The translations under genes and the position numbers were made by a program. Source: Eulemur rufifrons (lineage: Eukaryota; Chordata; Mammalia; Primates; Lemuridae). Taken from it: a DNA stretch of 64,000 bases. Below the pieces are notes generated by a model, which saw nothing but the letters and a program-made list of their open reading frames with translations, made no database searches and was not told the DNA's origin. The stretch covers positions 42,046,001 through 42,110,000 of the forward strand of contig NC_090990.1 in NCBI RefSeq assembly GCF_041146395.1. The letters are read 5' to 3'. Position 1 is the stretch's first letter. Each line of letters begins with the position of its first letter. Shown here one piece after another: positions 32,330 to 45,017 of this stretch.

Positions 32330-32830
32330 AGCTGAATAAGAGTAATTTTTTTAATCAGGAGGTTCGGGCAAGTCTTCCTGGAGAAGGAGATACCTCGACT
32401 GGGGCTTGATAAAGGAACAAGAGCTAGTCAGATGGAGGAAACTATTAATAGCAAGAATGTACCAGATAGTTGGATCAGACCAAGTAAATGCCTAGAGGAA
32501 TGACATAGCAAGGCAGGTTTGGAGATGGAGGGAGGTTCATTCAAGAGACAGAACATTGAGCAATTTGTTGACAGAGCAGAAAGTGCAAGGCAAAGAGTGG
32601 CAGGAGATAAAACCAGAAAGATAAGCAAAAGTTGTAACAAAAGAGCTTTGTATGCCTTGTTAAGAAGCCTAAACTTTAACCATTTGGCAATGGGGAATTT
32701 TTGAAAGATTTTAGGCAGAGTAGTAACTTAGATTTTATGAGTAGGATGTATACTTTCTCTCTCTCAATTGAGTGTCTAGCACATGGAAGGTGTTCAGTAT
32801 GTTTTTTAAATTAATAAAGCCTTACTTTGA
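32330..32830 (+). repeat. Ancient LINE-like repeat segment
   Basis: It has the recurring order 'ttcctggagaaggagatacc', 'gaggaatgacatagcaaggc', 'agaagcctaaactttaacc' and 'ggcaatggggaatttttg', seen in other diverged copies in this window (45.0 and 58.1 kb). I cannot name the family with certainty. The short frame at 32,519-32,704 is not a gene. Confidence 0.45.
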
Positions 32831-33418
32831 ACCTTAGTATGATGGAAAAGTGTTCCATGGACTCTTAATGCAGAATAAGAAGTCATAGAGCTTCAGATGC
32901 TGCTGCTTTTATTCATTCATTCAGTTATGATTTGTTTATGTAGTCAGTCATTCACCAAACACCAGAATACTGTGTGTCCAGTTTTATGTAGGGACCTGGG
33001 GAGCAAACTTGAATGAGATAGCATTTCTCCTTCTAAAGGGACTCAAGAATTTAGTTTAGGAGGGAGGTACACACACAAATAATACAACTGATCAGTGTTA
33101 TAAAAGATATGTGTATAATAGATACATAAAATGTGCTGAGGGAATAACCTTACCTGGAGGAGCAGCAGGGAAGATTGAGTAACATGTGAACAGGACCTAA
33201 AGAACAATTTAGGAGTTTTTCTAGGCGAGGGAATAGCATATACAAAGCTATGACAGTACAGAAATGCATCAGGAAAAAAGTCAAAGTATCAGGTTTTTAA
33301 GTCAAAGATCATGTCTTTATCTCAGAGAGGCACCAGCGTAGCACACTTACAGAATCTTTAAAAGTGGAAATGACTAGCTGTTAATACTGCTAATTTTTAC
33401 CTTTAGAAGAGAACATAC

Positions 33419-33500
33419 CTTGAATCTTTCTCTAAAAAGTTTTTCTTCTCTTTCCATTCTGTTCTTTTCTAAGTTTTGCTTCTTGGTTCTGAAGAAATTT
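33419..33500 (-). CDS. FYB2: FYB2 exon: charged helix before the SH3-like domain
   Basis: Acceptor cttctag, donor gtatgt; 82 bp. It completes a split Arg codon and reads NFFRTKKQNLEKNRM and EREEKLFRERFK, in phase 0 with the SH3-like exon. The highly basic/acidic stretch is the N-terminal helix that packs on the SH3-like fold in ADAP-type domains (family knowledge). Confidence 0.94.
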
Positions 33501-35748
33501 CTAGAAGATGAACTGGCAAGAAATATACAGGATTAAATGTACTGTAATAAAACTCTAAAGTTTCCAAGTCTGCAGAATAAATTCAGGTATAATTTTTTGT
33601 GTGTATAATTTTATATACAGTTATATAGTCACATATCTGTATGTGTGTGTATATATTAACACATACGTATATATGTACATACAAACATCTCTCCACTAGA
33701 GCAGATTGTCAAAACAACTGAACAGGGTAAGTAATACAAATTGCTTTTCCCCATAATTAAAAAATATTTTTGATAGGAATATAATAAATTGGAATAAAAT
33801 CAAATTGGTTAAACAACTTAAATAAGAAACTTGTCTGAATTAGGCTTAGAAGATAGTTATCATTATATAACTTTTTTTTTTAAAAAGAAACTTAAGGAAA
33901 TTTGTAAATCTTCCCACTCAGCTTCAGATTATTATTGTATAAGGGGCTAACATTTTGTGGTTTTCCAAGTTTTTAAACCTAATTGGGGAAATCACAATCT
34001 ACCTGGTTCAATCAAAGAACTGTCTTGTTTGCTGAATGATTTGGAGGATGGATAGAGTTAAGAAAATAAAGCAAGATGCCACAAAACATATGCAAGAATT
34101 TCAGCACGTAAAAGTGAACAACCTTAAAGCAGAAGCTAATTGCATACAATCTTACTGCTCCCTCCTGCTCTTCATGTGGGATTTTGTTCTGTTTTAGCAG
34201 CTTAATGTATGTTGACAGAGGAAAAACGTCAACCAAGTCCTGTCAGTTTTATTTAGAAGTGTCTCCTACATCTGTTTTGTTCTTTCTAAGATTACAGCCA
34301 CTGCCATATTTCAAATCATTACCACACCACTTCTTGCCAGAAATACCATCTTCCTGTTGCCTCCTATTCCTCGAATCCATCTGCATATCTGCCTCCAGAG
34401 TCATTTTTCTAAAATTTAATTGATCCCATCACACTCTTGCTTAAAACCTTTCCATGTCTCTCTTATTCCTACAGTTTGTCTAAATTCATTAGCATTTAAC
34501 AATCTGCCCCTAGTCCAGCTTTATCAGCTGCCCTTTTCTCTACACATACAGTGCTTACGTGGGTCATCTTAGAAAGTGGGCTGTCCTTCTCATGTCTTTA
34601 TACCTGGGATACCCTTCCCCACCTTCTCTTAAAACTTGCCATCATCTTTGATTAATAAAGGCAAAAATAAAAGGGTTGAACTAATAATATAAAAAGCATT
34701 TCTTACTTATTGGTAGAATAAGTTATGGTAGAAACCATTTAAAGAGGATCAAGGAGCACATAGAGGTCAAAATTTTACTATTTCCCCTCTTGGAATTCCA
34801 TTTTGTTACATTACATGAATGTATGTAAAGGTTTAAAGTTTATGGTAGAAAGTTGCTTTTATAGTCTGTGAATACATCGTTCCAACTTGGGAAAAGTAAA
34901 TTAAATCTATTCTAAACCCAAAGAAAATAAACTTAAGGGAAGGGCCATCCCATGCCATCCTCTCAGTTTAGATTTGGTACAGACTAATGTCTGGTTTCTC
35001 TTGGGGTAATCCAGTAAAGATTTTTCTAAGCTGGTTTCCCAGAGAAGACAGACTACACAAATTCACACCTCAGTGACTATTTAGACGAGGATTTCTCCAA
35101 GACAGTTGTTAAAGAAAGTACCTCAGATCCTGTCCCCTGTCCTAGCCATTGAGAAGACTGGAGCATGGAGCACTAAGTAACCATTTGAGTCAGTAAATAA
35201 AAAACATTGCCTCCCTTGACAGCCAACTGGGAACTTGAATCTCATGAGTGAAGGTTAGATCTTGGGTCAATAAAGCATTGTTTTTAAAAATCGTAATACT
35301 AATTGCAGTCATAACTAGGATTAATTATATTGTATTTTAGGGAAGTCAGTCTTAGTATACGATATCTAGTATCTGTTTTCTCAAAGCTACTTTTAAGTTC
35401 TAATGGTGTTTTATTTAAGTTCTATCATATAGGGGGAAAGTTTTCATAGCCTAAAAAAAGACTGGAAGTTTTTCATTGTTTTATAAGGGCTGAGCTGAAA
35501 TCTTCCCTCACTTCTCATCCACCAAAAGTAGGGAGGATGATGATGAATATAAATGTGTATGGTACCTAACATTTTCATAGTGCCTCTTAATCCTTTGAAC
35601 TATACTGTGGTATAGCTGTTGTTATTCTCATTTTGTAGATGAGGAACCTAAGAATCCAATTTTTAATAACTTGTCTAAGATCTCAAAGCTAGTAAGAGGT
35701 ATAAATCGCAGCAGATAAGCTGTAATGTAAGTGCACCTGTGTTCCTAC
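33501..35748 (-). other. FYB2: FYB2 intron
   Basis: 2.2-kb intron with a sense L2 fragment (about 34,290-34,660) and an antisense MIR (about 35,565-35,765) that touches the next exon. 34,670-35,550 shows no recognised feature. Confidence 0.7.
34290..34660 (+). repeat. LINE-2 fragment
   Basis: 'tcccatcacactcttgctta', 'aaacctttccatgtctctc' and 'gggatacccttccccacctt' follow the L2 3'-region order. Confidence 0.6.
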
Positions 35749-35765
35749 CTTCCTGATTCTTCAAC
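35565..35765 (-). repeat. MIR, antisense, abutting a FYB2 exon
   Basis: 'ctcattttgtagatgaggaa', 'cctaagaatccaatttt' and 'gatctcaaagctagtaagag' are the antisense MIR core. The predicted 5' end of the MIR overlaps the FYB2 splice donor at 35,747-35,748. Confidence 0.6.
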
Positions 35766-35838
35766 ATCTTTTTTTTTCTCTTTTTTTCCCTTTGGTGTCA
35801 AAAACTTGGGCTTCCAAGTTTTCAGTTTATCTTCATCT
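35749..35838 (-). CDS. FYB2: FYB2 exon: lysine-rich linker
   Basis: Acceptor tctcctcag, donor gtagga; 90 bp. It reads DEDKLKTWKPKFLTPK, GKKEKKKDVEESG, then two bases of Arg. It joins in phase to both neighbours (AA|A before, AG|A after). The KKEKKKD cluster corresponds to a run of A in the mRNA (T-rich on the plus strand). My recollection of human FYB2 has a slightly different, longer ending here, so the donor may differ between species. Confidence 0.9.
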
Positions 35839-36479
35839 CTGAGGAGAAAAATATTTTGAGCAAGTAAATTAAAACTGAATTATTAAGCACTTACAGAACC
35901 GTCAATACTTTATGGGTAATTATGTTTTACAAAAGAAATTAAAAAGTCATCTAGAAATATGTTCCGAAAACCTATGGCAAGGCCATATAGTAAATATTTT
36001 TGGCTTTGCAGGCTATATCATCTCTATGGTGACTGTTCAACTCTACTGTTGCAACTTCATTTACAAAAACAAGTGGTAGGCCATATTTGGCCACAGGCTG
36101 TAATTTTCTGAGCCCTGATCTGTGGTGATACACATTTGAAACCAGAAGCAAGCAATCCACCTTATAATCACATGTCATCTCTTTTCTGAGCCTCAGTTTC
36201 CTTGCCTCTAAAATGTGAATGATAATACTAAATTTCACTGTCAGACAAAACTGTTGGCTTAGTGGGTCTGGGCAGAAGAGAATTCAGGGAAGGGGGAGGG
36301 TATTTATTATAAAAAGAACTAACACTTTTTGAGCCCTATGTGTTAGGGCTTATGCTAGGCACTTTACGTATGTTAATTCATTTGGTTTTCACAAGTAGTA
36401 TTGTAACATTCCTTTAAAGTAGTCATTCATAAAGTTTTACAAAGCAGTAAATGGATGATCAGAGAGAAGGAAATGAATG

Positions 36480-37085
36480 TTCAGAGTAGTATGACCACTT
36501 TGGAGAACAAGTTGGCATTTTCTTATGAATTTGCATTCCCTATATAATTTGTATTTTTCTCCCCTTCTATCTCCTAGAAAAAATCTTTCACATATTCACA
36601 GGAAACATGAATAAGAATATCTGTGGCAGTATTCCTATAAGTTCAAATAATTAGGAATTACCCCATTACTAACAAGAAAATGGATAAGTGAATTGTGGTA
36701 TATACATACAGTGGAATATTATTGAAGAGTAAAAATGAATGAATTACAATGGAAAAAAAAGGACAGTTTTTGAGAAAAAAATTGGAGCATTCTATATATA
36801 GTAGACCATTTTTATAATGCTCAAATCCCAAATGAAACAATATTTTTATCATCTGTATCTGATAACACTATTTTTGTTTTAAACAAGGAAATGAAAAATA
36901 CAAAATTTAGGAAAGTGATTCTGTTGGGGGAAGACTAAGGGATGTGCACAAGGGAAAGAGACCAAGGCATTTGGTTATGTTCTAGTTCTTGAGTGGTGGG
37001 CACAGGGCAATTTGTTTTACCATGCTTTGCAACTTATATATGTTTCATGTTTTCTTTTGATTTTTATAAATTTATTTTTTAAGAA
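36480..37085 (+). repeat. Old L1 (L1M) ORF2 end / 3'UTR fragment
   Basis: 'tatgaccactttggagaac', 'taacaagaaaatggataagt', 'gtggtatatacatacagtgg', 'aatattattgaagag' and a 3'UTR-like tail ('gggatgtgcacaagggaaag'; 'ttgagtggtgggcacagg') show a diverged L1M. Confidence 0.65.
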
Positions 37086-37087
37086 AA

Positions 37088-37275
37088 AGAATTCAATAGG
37101 CTATAGTGGCATAGGGCTGTAGTGCCAGCTACTCAGGAGGCTGAGGCAGGGGGATCGCTTCAGGCCAGGAGTTTGAGGCTACAGTGTGCTAGGATCACAC
37201 CTGTGAATAGCCACTGTACTCCAACCTGGGCAGCATAGTGAGACTTCATCTCAAAAACAAACAAACAAACAAAAA
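37088..37275 (+). mobile_element. 7SL-derived monomeric SINE (FLAM/Alu-monomer-like)
   Basis: A single arm: 'ctgtagtgccagctactcag', 'gaggctgaggcagggggatc', 'cacctgtgaatagccactgt', 'actccaacctgggcagcata', then a (CAAA)n tail. The 'ctgtgaatagcc' stretch is present in 7SL RNA but absent from standard Alu arms. Imperfect target duplications (aagaaaaagaatt at 37,081 and aagaagaagaatt at 37,318) flank it. Confidence 0.75.
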
Positions 37276-37769
37276 AAACACTAAAAAAACAAAACCTCAA
37301 ATCAAAAAAACAAAACAAAGAAGAAGAATTTATTCCTTGCTCTAATTTTATATCCCAGGGCCCTCCTCCATCTCATGCCAGATTGCATTTTCTGCTTGTA
37401 ATACCCTCTTTATTAGTCATATGCCTTATGGTCCAAAAAAGACATCCCAAACACATGTCTTCCATTTACATAATTGTCCACTCCCTCTCCCTCCCCCCCC
37501 CCTTTCCTCTTCCTCCCATTCTATTTGTCAAAATGCTACCTATCCTTTCTGCTTCAGCTTGGCACAGCGATTTTTTGATCCCTTAAATGACAGTAATGGC
37601 TACCTATTTTGAGCTTCCACTTTATTTTGCACATTTTTATAGTGGGTCCTTCATTGTTAACGAATTTAAAAAAACATGTTTTGGTCTTAGGCCACATGAT
37701 ACAGATCTGAAAGCCATAGTCCTTACACCTCAGGGAGTTTCCAGTCTAGATATAAGAGAAAGTCAAGAA

Positions 37770-40700
37770 AACAGACCAGACCTGCCCTGCCTGTTGCCAC
37801 TGGCACACGCACAAGTGCACATACACACAGCATCAAGAGTTCTGACAACAGGGCCAGCCCACCTGCTGCTGGTACACAAGCATACCATCTGGGGACCTGA
37901 AGATTGACCTGCCCTGCCCACTATAGCTGATCCCACCTAGTACACCTCTGCCAGTGCCCACATGTATTGGGGACATCAATCTATTCTGCCTGCCACTGCA
38001 AGCTTCCATACATTCCTCCTGGGGGCCTGAGGATGGGACAGGTCTACACAGTCTGGTGGTACCTGCACATATCATTTGGGAGCCTGTGGATTGACCCATC
38101 TGCCTACCAGCACTGGTGTTTGCACACTTCTCCCAGGGCCTTGAGAATGGGGTTGTCCAGTCTGTCACCACCACCACTGCAGGCACCTACCTGAATATGC
38201 CACCTGAGGGTCTGGGGACAGCCTGTCTGGCCCACCACGACCACCACTGGCACCTGTTTGTGCCTCCTGGGGGCCCAAAGGTTGGCCTACCACCACTATT
38301 GCTGTTGCTGATGCTATGCATACTGCTCAGAAGCCTCAGGACCTGCCCACCCTCCTGGCTCACTGCTGCCATTGCTGATATCCAAGCAAACCACCTGAAG
38401 GTCCAAGGATCGGCTCACCTAAACCTGCTGACATTGGTGCCAGCATATGCCACCCGGGGGCCAAAGGACAGTCATTATTAGCCCACTGCTACCATCACTG
38501 GGGACTGAGGACTGACCTGCCTGGTGTTCTTGTCCCCAGCAAAGCTTTACCATAACCTCTACTAAAAACCACAGCCTAATAGACGCCACTGATGTTGATT
38601 ATAGCAAAAGAAATTGTACAGAGACTATACTACTGCCTGCACCAAGAATCAAAGCTAAAAGTGTCTTACCCAATCAACACTATAGATACATTTGTAGGCC
38701 AAAGTTTCTATGAAAGTCAGTCCAAATAATTGGAAGAAGGAACTGTTTCACCAGATGCACAGATATCAATGTAAAGACATAAGAAACATGAGAAGCAAAG
38801 AAACATGACATCTCCAAAGGAACACAATCATTCTCCAGCAACAGATTCCAGTGAAAAAGGGATCTATTAATATGAAACATTAATATGAAATACCTGAAAA
38901 AGAATTCAAAGTAATGATATTAAAGGTGAGTGAAATACAAGAGAACACATATAAACAATACAAATAAATCAGAAAAACAATTTATTATCTGAATGAGAAA
39001 TTCAACAGAGATTTCGTAAAAAAAGAACCAAATAGAAATCCCAGAAGTAAAGAATTCAATGAATGAAAAAAAAAAAATACAATTGTCAGCTTCAACAACA
39101 GACTAGATCAAGCAGAATTTCTGAACTTGAAGATAGGTCTTTTGAAAACCTAGTCAGACAAAAAAAAAAAAGATAAAAAGAATAAAAAAGAACGAAGAGA
39201 GCCTACGTGACATTTGGGCCACCAGAAAGTGACCCAATAGTTGAACTTGATGTTCCAGAAGGAGAAGAGATGGGCAAAGGCATAGAACAGCTATTTAATG
39301 AAATGATAATTGAAAACTTCCCAAGTCTTGCAAGAGATATAGATATCCAGATATAAGAAGCTCAAATATCCCCAAATAGATTCAACCCAAAAAGGATTTC
39401 CCCAAGGCACACCAGTGCCAAATTATCAAAAACTCAAGAGACAAAGAGAATTTTAAAAACAGCAAGAGAAAAGCATCAAGTTATATATAATGGAACCCCC
39501 ATCAGACTAACAGCAAAAACCTCACAGGCCAGGAGATAATAGGATGATATATTTAAAGTGCTGAAAGGGGAAAAAACTTCTAGCCAAGAATATCATACCC
39601 ACAAAAGCTATCCTTCAAAAATGAAGAATAAATAAAGTCCTTCCCAGACAAGCAAAAGCTGAGGGAATTCATTACCACTATACAAGTCTAGTGCTCAAAG
39701 GAGTCCTACACCTGGAAGCAAAAGAATAGCATCTACCACCATGAAAACACATGAAAGTTTAAAACTCACTGATAGAGCAGACACACAAATGAGAGAGACA
39801 AGGGTCTCAAATGTTACCACTACAGAAAATCACCAGATCACAATGATAAACAATTACAGGGAAAGAAAGGAACAATGGATATACAAGAAAACAATTTAAA
39901 AAAATGACAGGAATAGGTCCTCTTCTAACAATAATAATATTGTATGTAAATGAATTAAATTTCCCCACTTCAAAGATACCAACTGGCAGAATGGATAAGA
40001 AAACATGACTCCATTATATGCTTTCTGCAAGAAACTCGCCTCACCTTTAAGACATACAGGCTGAAAGTAAAGAGATAGAAAAAGATATTCCATGCAAATG
40101 GAAACCAAAAGTAAGCAGGAGTAGCTATACTTATATTAGATAAAACACACTTGAATTCAAAAACAATAAAAAGGGACAAAGATGGTCATTATATAATGAT
40201 AAAGGAATCAATTCATCAAGAGTATTTAATAATTCTAAATATAGATGCACTCAACAAGAACACCCAGATATATAAAGCAAATATTATTTGATCTAATAGG
40301 GAGAGATAGACTCCAATACAATAATAGTCGGGGACTTCAACACCCACTCTCACCATTGGACAGATTATCTAGACAGAAAATCAACAAGGAAACATTGGAT
40401 TTAAATTGCACTTTAGACCAAATGGCCTAACAAACATTTACAGAACATTTTATTCAACAGCTCCAGAGTGTACATTTTTCTCATCAGCACATGGAACATT
40501 CTCCAGGATAGACCATGTTAGGCTACAAAACAATTCTGAACAAATTTTGGAAAATCAAAACCATATCAAATATCTTCTCAAACCACAATGGAACAAAACT
40601 GGAAATCACTTTAATAAGAGGAACTTTGGAAACTTACAAATACATGGAAATTAAACATATCCTGAATGACCATTGAATCAATGAAGAAATTAAGAAGGAA

Positions 40701-42715
40701 ACCAAAAATTTCTTGAAGCAAATTAAAATTGAAATAAAATAAAACCTTTAGGATATAGCAAAAACAGTACTAAGAGGGAAGTTTGTAGCAATAAACGCCT
40801 ACATCAAAAAAGTAGAAATATTTCAAGTAAACAACCTAATGATGCACCTCAAGGAACTAGAAAAGCAAGAACCAAACCAAAAATTAGTAGATGGAAAGAA
40901 ATAATACAGATCAGAGCAAAACTAAACAAATAGAGACTAAAAAAGAAAAAACAAATCAATAAAATGAAAAATTTTTTTTAAAGATAAAATCAATAAACTG
41001 CTAGAGTAACCAAGAAAAAAAGAGAGAAGATCCAAATAAAATTAAAAATGTAAAAGGAGAGATTACAACTCATACCACAGAAATACAAAGGATCAGCAGA
41101 GAGTACTATGAATAACTATATGCTAACAAATTAGAAAACCTAGAGGAAATGGATAAATTCCTTGGACACATGCAACCTACCAAGATTGAACCAGAAAGAA
41201 ATGGAAAACTTGAACTGACCATAATGAGTAATTGAATATAAAGTAATATAAATTCTCCAAACAAAGAAAAGCTCAGGACCAGGTGACTTTACTACTGAAT
41301 TTTACTAAACTTACAAAGAAGAATTTTTCTCACCAATCCTTCTCAAACTATTCCAAAAGACTGAAAGGAGGGAGTTCTTCCTAACTCATTCTATGAGGCC
41401 AGCATTATCCTGACACCAAAACCAGACAAGGATACAACAAAAAAAGAAAACTACATGCCAATATCCCTGCTGAACATAGATGCAAAAATCTTCAACAAAA
41501 TACTAGCACACTGAATCCAACAACACGTCAAAAATATAATACGCCATGACCAAGTGGGATTTATCCCAGGGATGCAAGCATGGTTCAACATGGACAAATC
41601 CATAAATGTGATACATCACATGAACAGGATGAAGGACAAAAACCATATGATCATCTCAGTAAAAGCAGAAAAAGCATTTGATAAAATTCAACATCCCTTC
41701 ATGATAAAAACTCTCAACAAATTAGGCATAGAAGGAACATCCCTCAACATAATTAAGGCCATATATGACAAACCCACAGCTAACATCATGCTGGGCAAAG
41801 CTAAAAGCCTTTCCTCTAAGAACTAGAACAAGAAAAGGATGCCCACTTTCATCACTCCCATTCAACATAATACTGTAAGGCTTATCAAATACAATCAGGC
41901 AAGAGAAAGAAAAGGCATCCAAATTGTAAAATAAGTCCAGTTGTTCCTCTCTGCAGATGACATAATCTTATGTCTAGAAAAACCTAAAGACTCATCAAAA
42001 AACTGTTAGAACTGATCAATTCAGTAAAGTTACAGGATATGAAATCAACATACATAAATCAGTAGCATTTCTATACACCCATAATGAACTAGCTGAAAAA
42101 GAAATCAAGAAAGCAATTCCATTTACAAGAGATACAAAAAAGTACATAGGAATAAAATTAACCAAAGAGATGAAAGACCTCTGCAAGGATAATTACAAAA
42201 CATTGGTGAAAGAAGTTGAAGGGAACACAAATGGAAAGACATCCCATGCTCATGGATCAGAATTAATATTGTTAAAATGACCATACTACTCAAGGCAATC
42301 TACAGACTCGGTGAAATCCCTATCAAAATACCAATGACCTTCTTCACAGAAACAGAAAACAGAATCCTAAAATTTGTATGACAGTTACCAGAGGTTGGGC
42401 AGAATGTATGTGTAGGGATGATGAAGAGAGGTTGGTTGATAGATACGAACACTGAGGTAGAAGAAATAAGTTCCAGTGTTCCATAGCACAGTAGGGAGAG
42501 TATAGTTAACCACAATGTATATTTCAAGATAGCAAGAAGATTTGAAATGTTCCCCATGCAAAGAAATGATAAATGTTTGAGATGATGGATATCCTATAAA
42601 CTCTGACTTGATCATTACACATTGTATATGTGTTTCAGAATATCACATGTACCCCATAAATATCCACAAATATTATGTATCAATAAAAAATGAAAAATAA
42701 ATTCCAATGTAGATA
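37770..42715 (+). mobile_element. Old near-full-length L1 (L1MA-type) with internal deletion
   Basis: 37,770-38,530 is a GC-rich, CC/TGCC-repeated 5'UTR. 38,560-39,750 holds a degraded ORF1 and linker ('aagaatatcatacccacaa', 'ccttcccagacaagcaaaag'). 39,900-42,375 carries degraded ORF2 endonuclease and RT ('tctgcaagaaactcgcctca'; protein-like '[19 protein letters not shown]'). 42,380-42,715 is an L1MA-like 3'UTR ('aagagaggttggttgataga'; 'cacatgtaccccataaatat'). ORF2 breaks off after an 'ENRILKFV'-like motif and joins the 3'UTR directly, so roughly the last third of ORF2 is missing. Many stops; inactive. Confidence 0.85.
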
Positions 42716-43305
42716 CCCCCAAAATAAAACTATCGTATATTTTTAAAATAGAAAATAGACCATTACAACTATGAGAAAAATGTTATGGTAAAATGTGAAT
42801 TTTGATACCACCACAATGATGAAGTCCTGGGTGTGGGTGGGAATGATCAAGAAGAGCATATGAAGGAAGAACAGAAGAGAACTGATACAGAAAATCTGAG
42901 GAACACAATGTTTAAGACATGGGTGGAAGACTTAGAACTCACTCTCTTACACACACACAAAACCATTTAGGAGGAGCAGGCAAAGATGAGGAATAAGAAA
43001 TAATGGAAACGTAGGGAAAGGTTAGTATTTTTTTCCTTTGGAGGATGGCAGTCAACAGTTTAAGGTATTGTAGAGAAGATGAATAAGGTAAGGACTTAAA
43101 AGTATTCACTGGATTTAGTAAAGGAGTTATTAATGATCACTTGTTATTCATTGTTGCCCTTCTTGGTGGGGGGAGTATCTCAAGCTGACCTTTCATCCAG
43201 TCTCCAACCAAGGGTGTGAAGTGATGGCGCTCTCACCATATTTAACAAAGCATCACAAAATGGGTTAAATATCATCTGGGATGACCATGATGTAAATTGA
43301 CTTAC

Positions 43306-43366
43306 TTTGACTCTTTTTCACTCAGGTCCACATCATCATAGATAATAACTCCTTGAGGCCCAAGTT
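43306..43366 (-). CDS. FYB2: FYB2 exon with IYDDV tyrosine motif
   Basis: Acceptor tcaccctag, donor gtaagt; 61 bp. It completes a split Glu (G|AA) and reads LGPQGVIIYDDVDLSEKES plus two bases of Lys. The IYDDV motif (codons at 43,340-43,329) matches the YDDV type that binds the SLP-76 SH2 domain when phosphorylated in ADAP; it is window residue Tyr213. Confidence 0.94.
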
Positions 43367-44821
43367 CTAGGGTGAAGATAGGATCAAAATAGTTCATTAT
43401 TGGGTATGGTTTACATAATCTCTAACTTTCCAAATTATATACAATTATGTAATTATCCAGGTTACATCCTAAAGCCTGTTTTATCAAAATATGATCAAAG
43501 AACAAAAAGATGCTCCATTTGGGAAGACATTCAATTGGGGGGTTAAAAATTAGTGAGGTGTTCTAGTATCTCAAACATATACACACGTATGTGTGTATTT
43601 GTATCAATTTGATTTCATGCAGAGTTTCAGAAAAATATGAGTTGCCGAAAGGTTACCGTCTTTCTGATACTGGACAAAAATGTTATACTTCTAGAATAAT
43701 GAAAAGGGTTCTCTTAATTCCCAAAGGGAAAAACAGTTTAATAGAATTTTAATGTTGATTTTTCTTCCATGATTTTTATTTCAAATCATTGGCAACTGCT
43801 TCTTTATAATAATCTTGCATAGCATTGAATCTTATTGCATAACCAAAATTAGAAATTTTCAGTTTAGGATATTCACATTCCTTGGTACTCTACACAGATT
43901 TTCAGATGATTCACCATTTGAACAAGTGTGAAACATTGTGGCATAATTATTCATATTTCATGTTCAATCATTAATAATTATTCATTGCTTTAGTCATTTT
44001 CTTTAATATCTTTAAATTTGGGTGAGGATAAATGCATGTCTATTCTAAGTTGGCTTTAAAAAAAAAAAAAAAACATAGACCAAGGTTATGTTGGGAGACC
44101 TATGATTTTACCAGGTATGTATAATCTTCGTTTGTTATTTAGTTCAGCAAAGTCATATTTGTGAAATATAAGTTTGAATGGTCAAGTCAGAGTGACATCA
44201 AAGTAGCCACATGGCTACAGCACATTAAAAAAACAACAACAACAAAATCACATGGCCCTCTTTCACTGACAAATTCAATGTACTGAACATGGATTGAGAG
44301 CCTACTATGTGTTAGGCACTCTGCTAATGTATACAGTATTATTTCAGTGGAAAAGTAAACAATATTTCAGTGATCCATTCTTGATTCAGTTAGTGTACAG
44401 GCTGCAGCATGATGATCCTGTTCAACTTACTATGTCTTAATTAGGCTGTCAAATCCTCCAAGAGGCTGTGTAGTATGATGCGAGATGTGTGAGTTTCATA
44501 ATAGACTTGATTACAAATCCTAGGTGACTCAAGTATGGATGTGGGTCCTAGACCCTCCCTACAAAGGAATAACATTTATTTCTCTGGGATTTTAAGAAGA
44601 AAGCATCTCCTCTAGGGTATGGTATTATAGTAGGTACTTAAGAAATATTATTCATCTTCCCCAAAGTAAGAAATACTGTGTGTAAAATATCTTCTTTGAT
44701 TTTGATGGATCAATTTTTCATTAAATGTGGGAATGCAGGAAAGATTACCACTTCTCTTTCCCTGCCCCTGAATATTCCAATGCTGAGTACTTTTGGTCAG
44801 CAATAAACAAATGTCACTTAC
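43367..44821 (-). other. FYB2: FYB2 intron, no gene
   Basis: 1.45 kb; poly-A tract at 44,059-44,073 and the common 'gagcctactatgtgttagg' ancient repeat motif near 44,300. Otherwise nothing recognised. Confidence 0.65.
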
Positions 44822-44850
44822 CTAAATCAGGCAGTGAGATGGAAGATGCA
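44822..44850 (-). CDS. FYB2: FYB2 29-bp micro-exon
   Basis: Acceptor gtcaatcaacag, donor gtaagt. It contributes the last base of Ser, then ASSISLPDL, and the first base of Glu. I place it because it joins both neighbours in frame and because human FYB2, as I recall it, has a similar SILLPDLE segment between the same neighbours. Confidence 0.88.
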
Positions 44851-45017
44851 CTGTTGATTGACAAAAAAACACGAAAGGGTTAAGAAAAAAAAAGTCATGT
44901 TTAGAAGGAATCACTGATACATCTTGAACAACACACTGATGGCTCCAGATTCCCCTTCTTACTCCAAGAGTCTCTGACTCTAAGAAAAAGGGGTTCTCAT
45001 TGATGTTAATAGATGTC

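Larger units (their letters stand above)
35839..43305 (-). other. FYB2: 7.5-kb FYB2 intron dominated by L1
   Basis: It contains an antisense MIR (36,290-36,440), an old sense L1M 3' fragment (36,480-37,085), a 7SL-like monomer (37,088-37,275) and a near-full-length old L1 (37,770-42,715). 42,730-43,300 looks like unnamed old repeat or unique sequence. No gene is seen. Confidence 0.75.

Noticed and set aside
37833..38481. Overlapping GC-rich open frames on both strands suggesting a novel Gly/Pro/His-rich protein
   Set aside because: They lie in the repeated 5'UTR of an old L1; no splice or start context.
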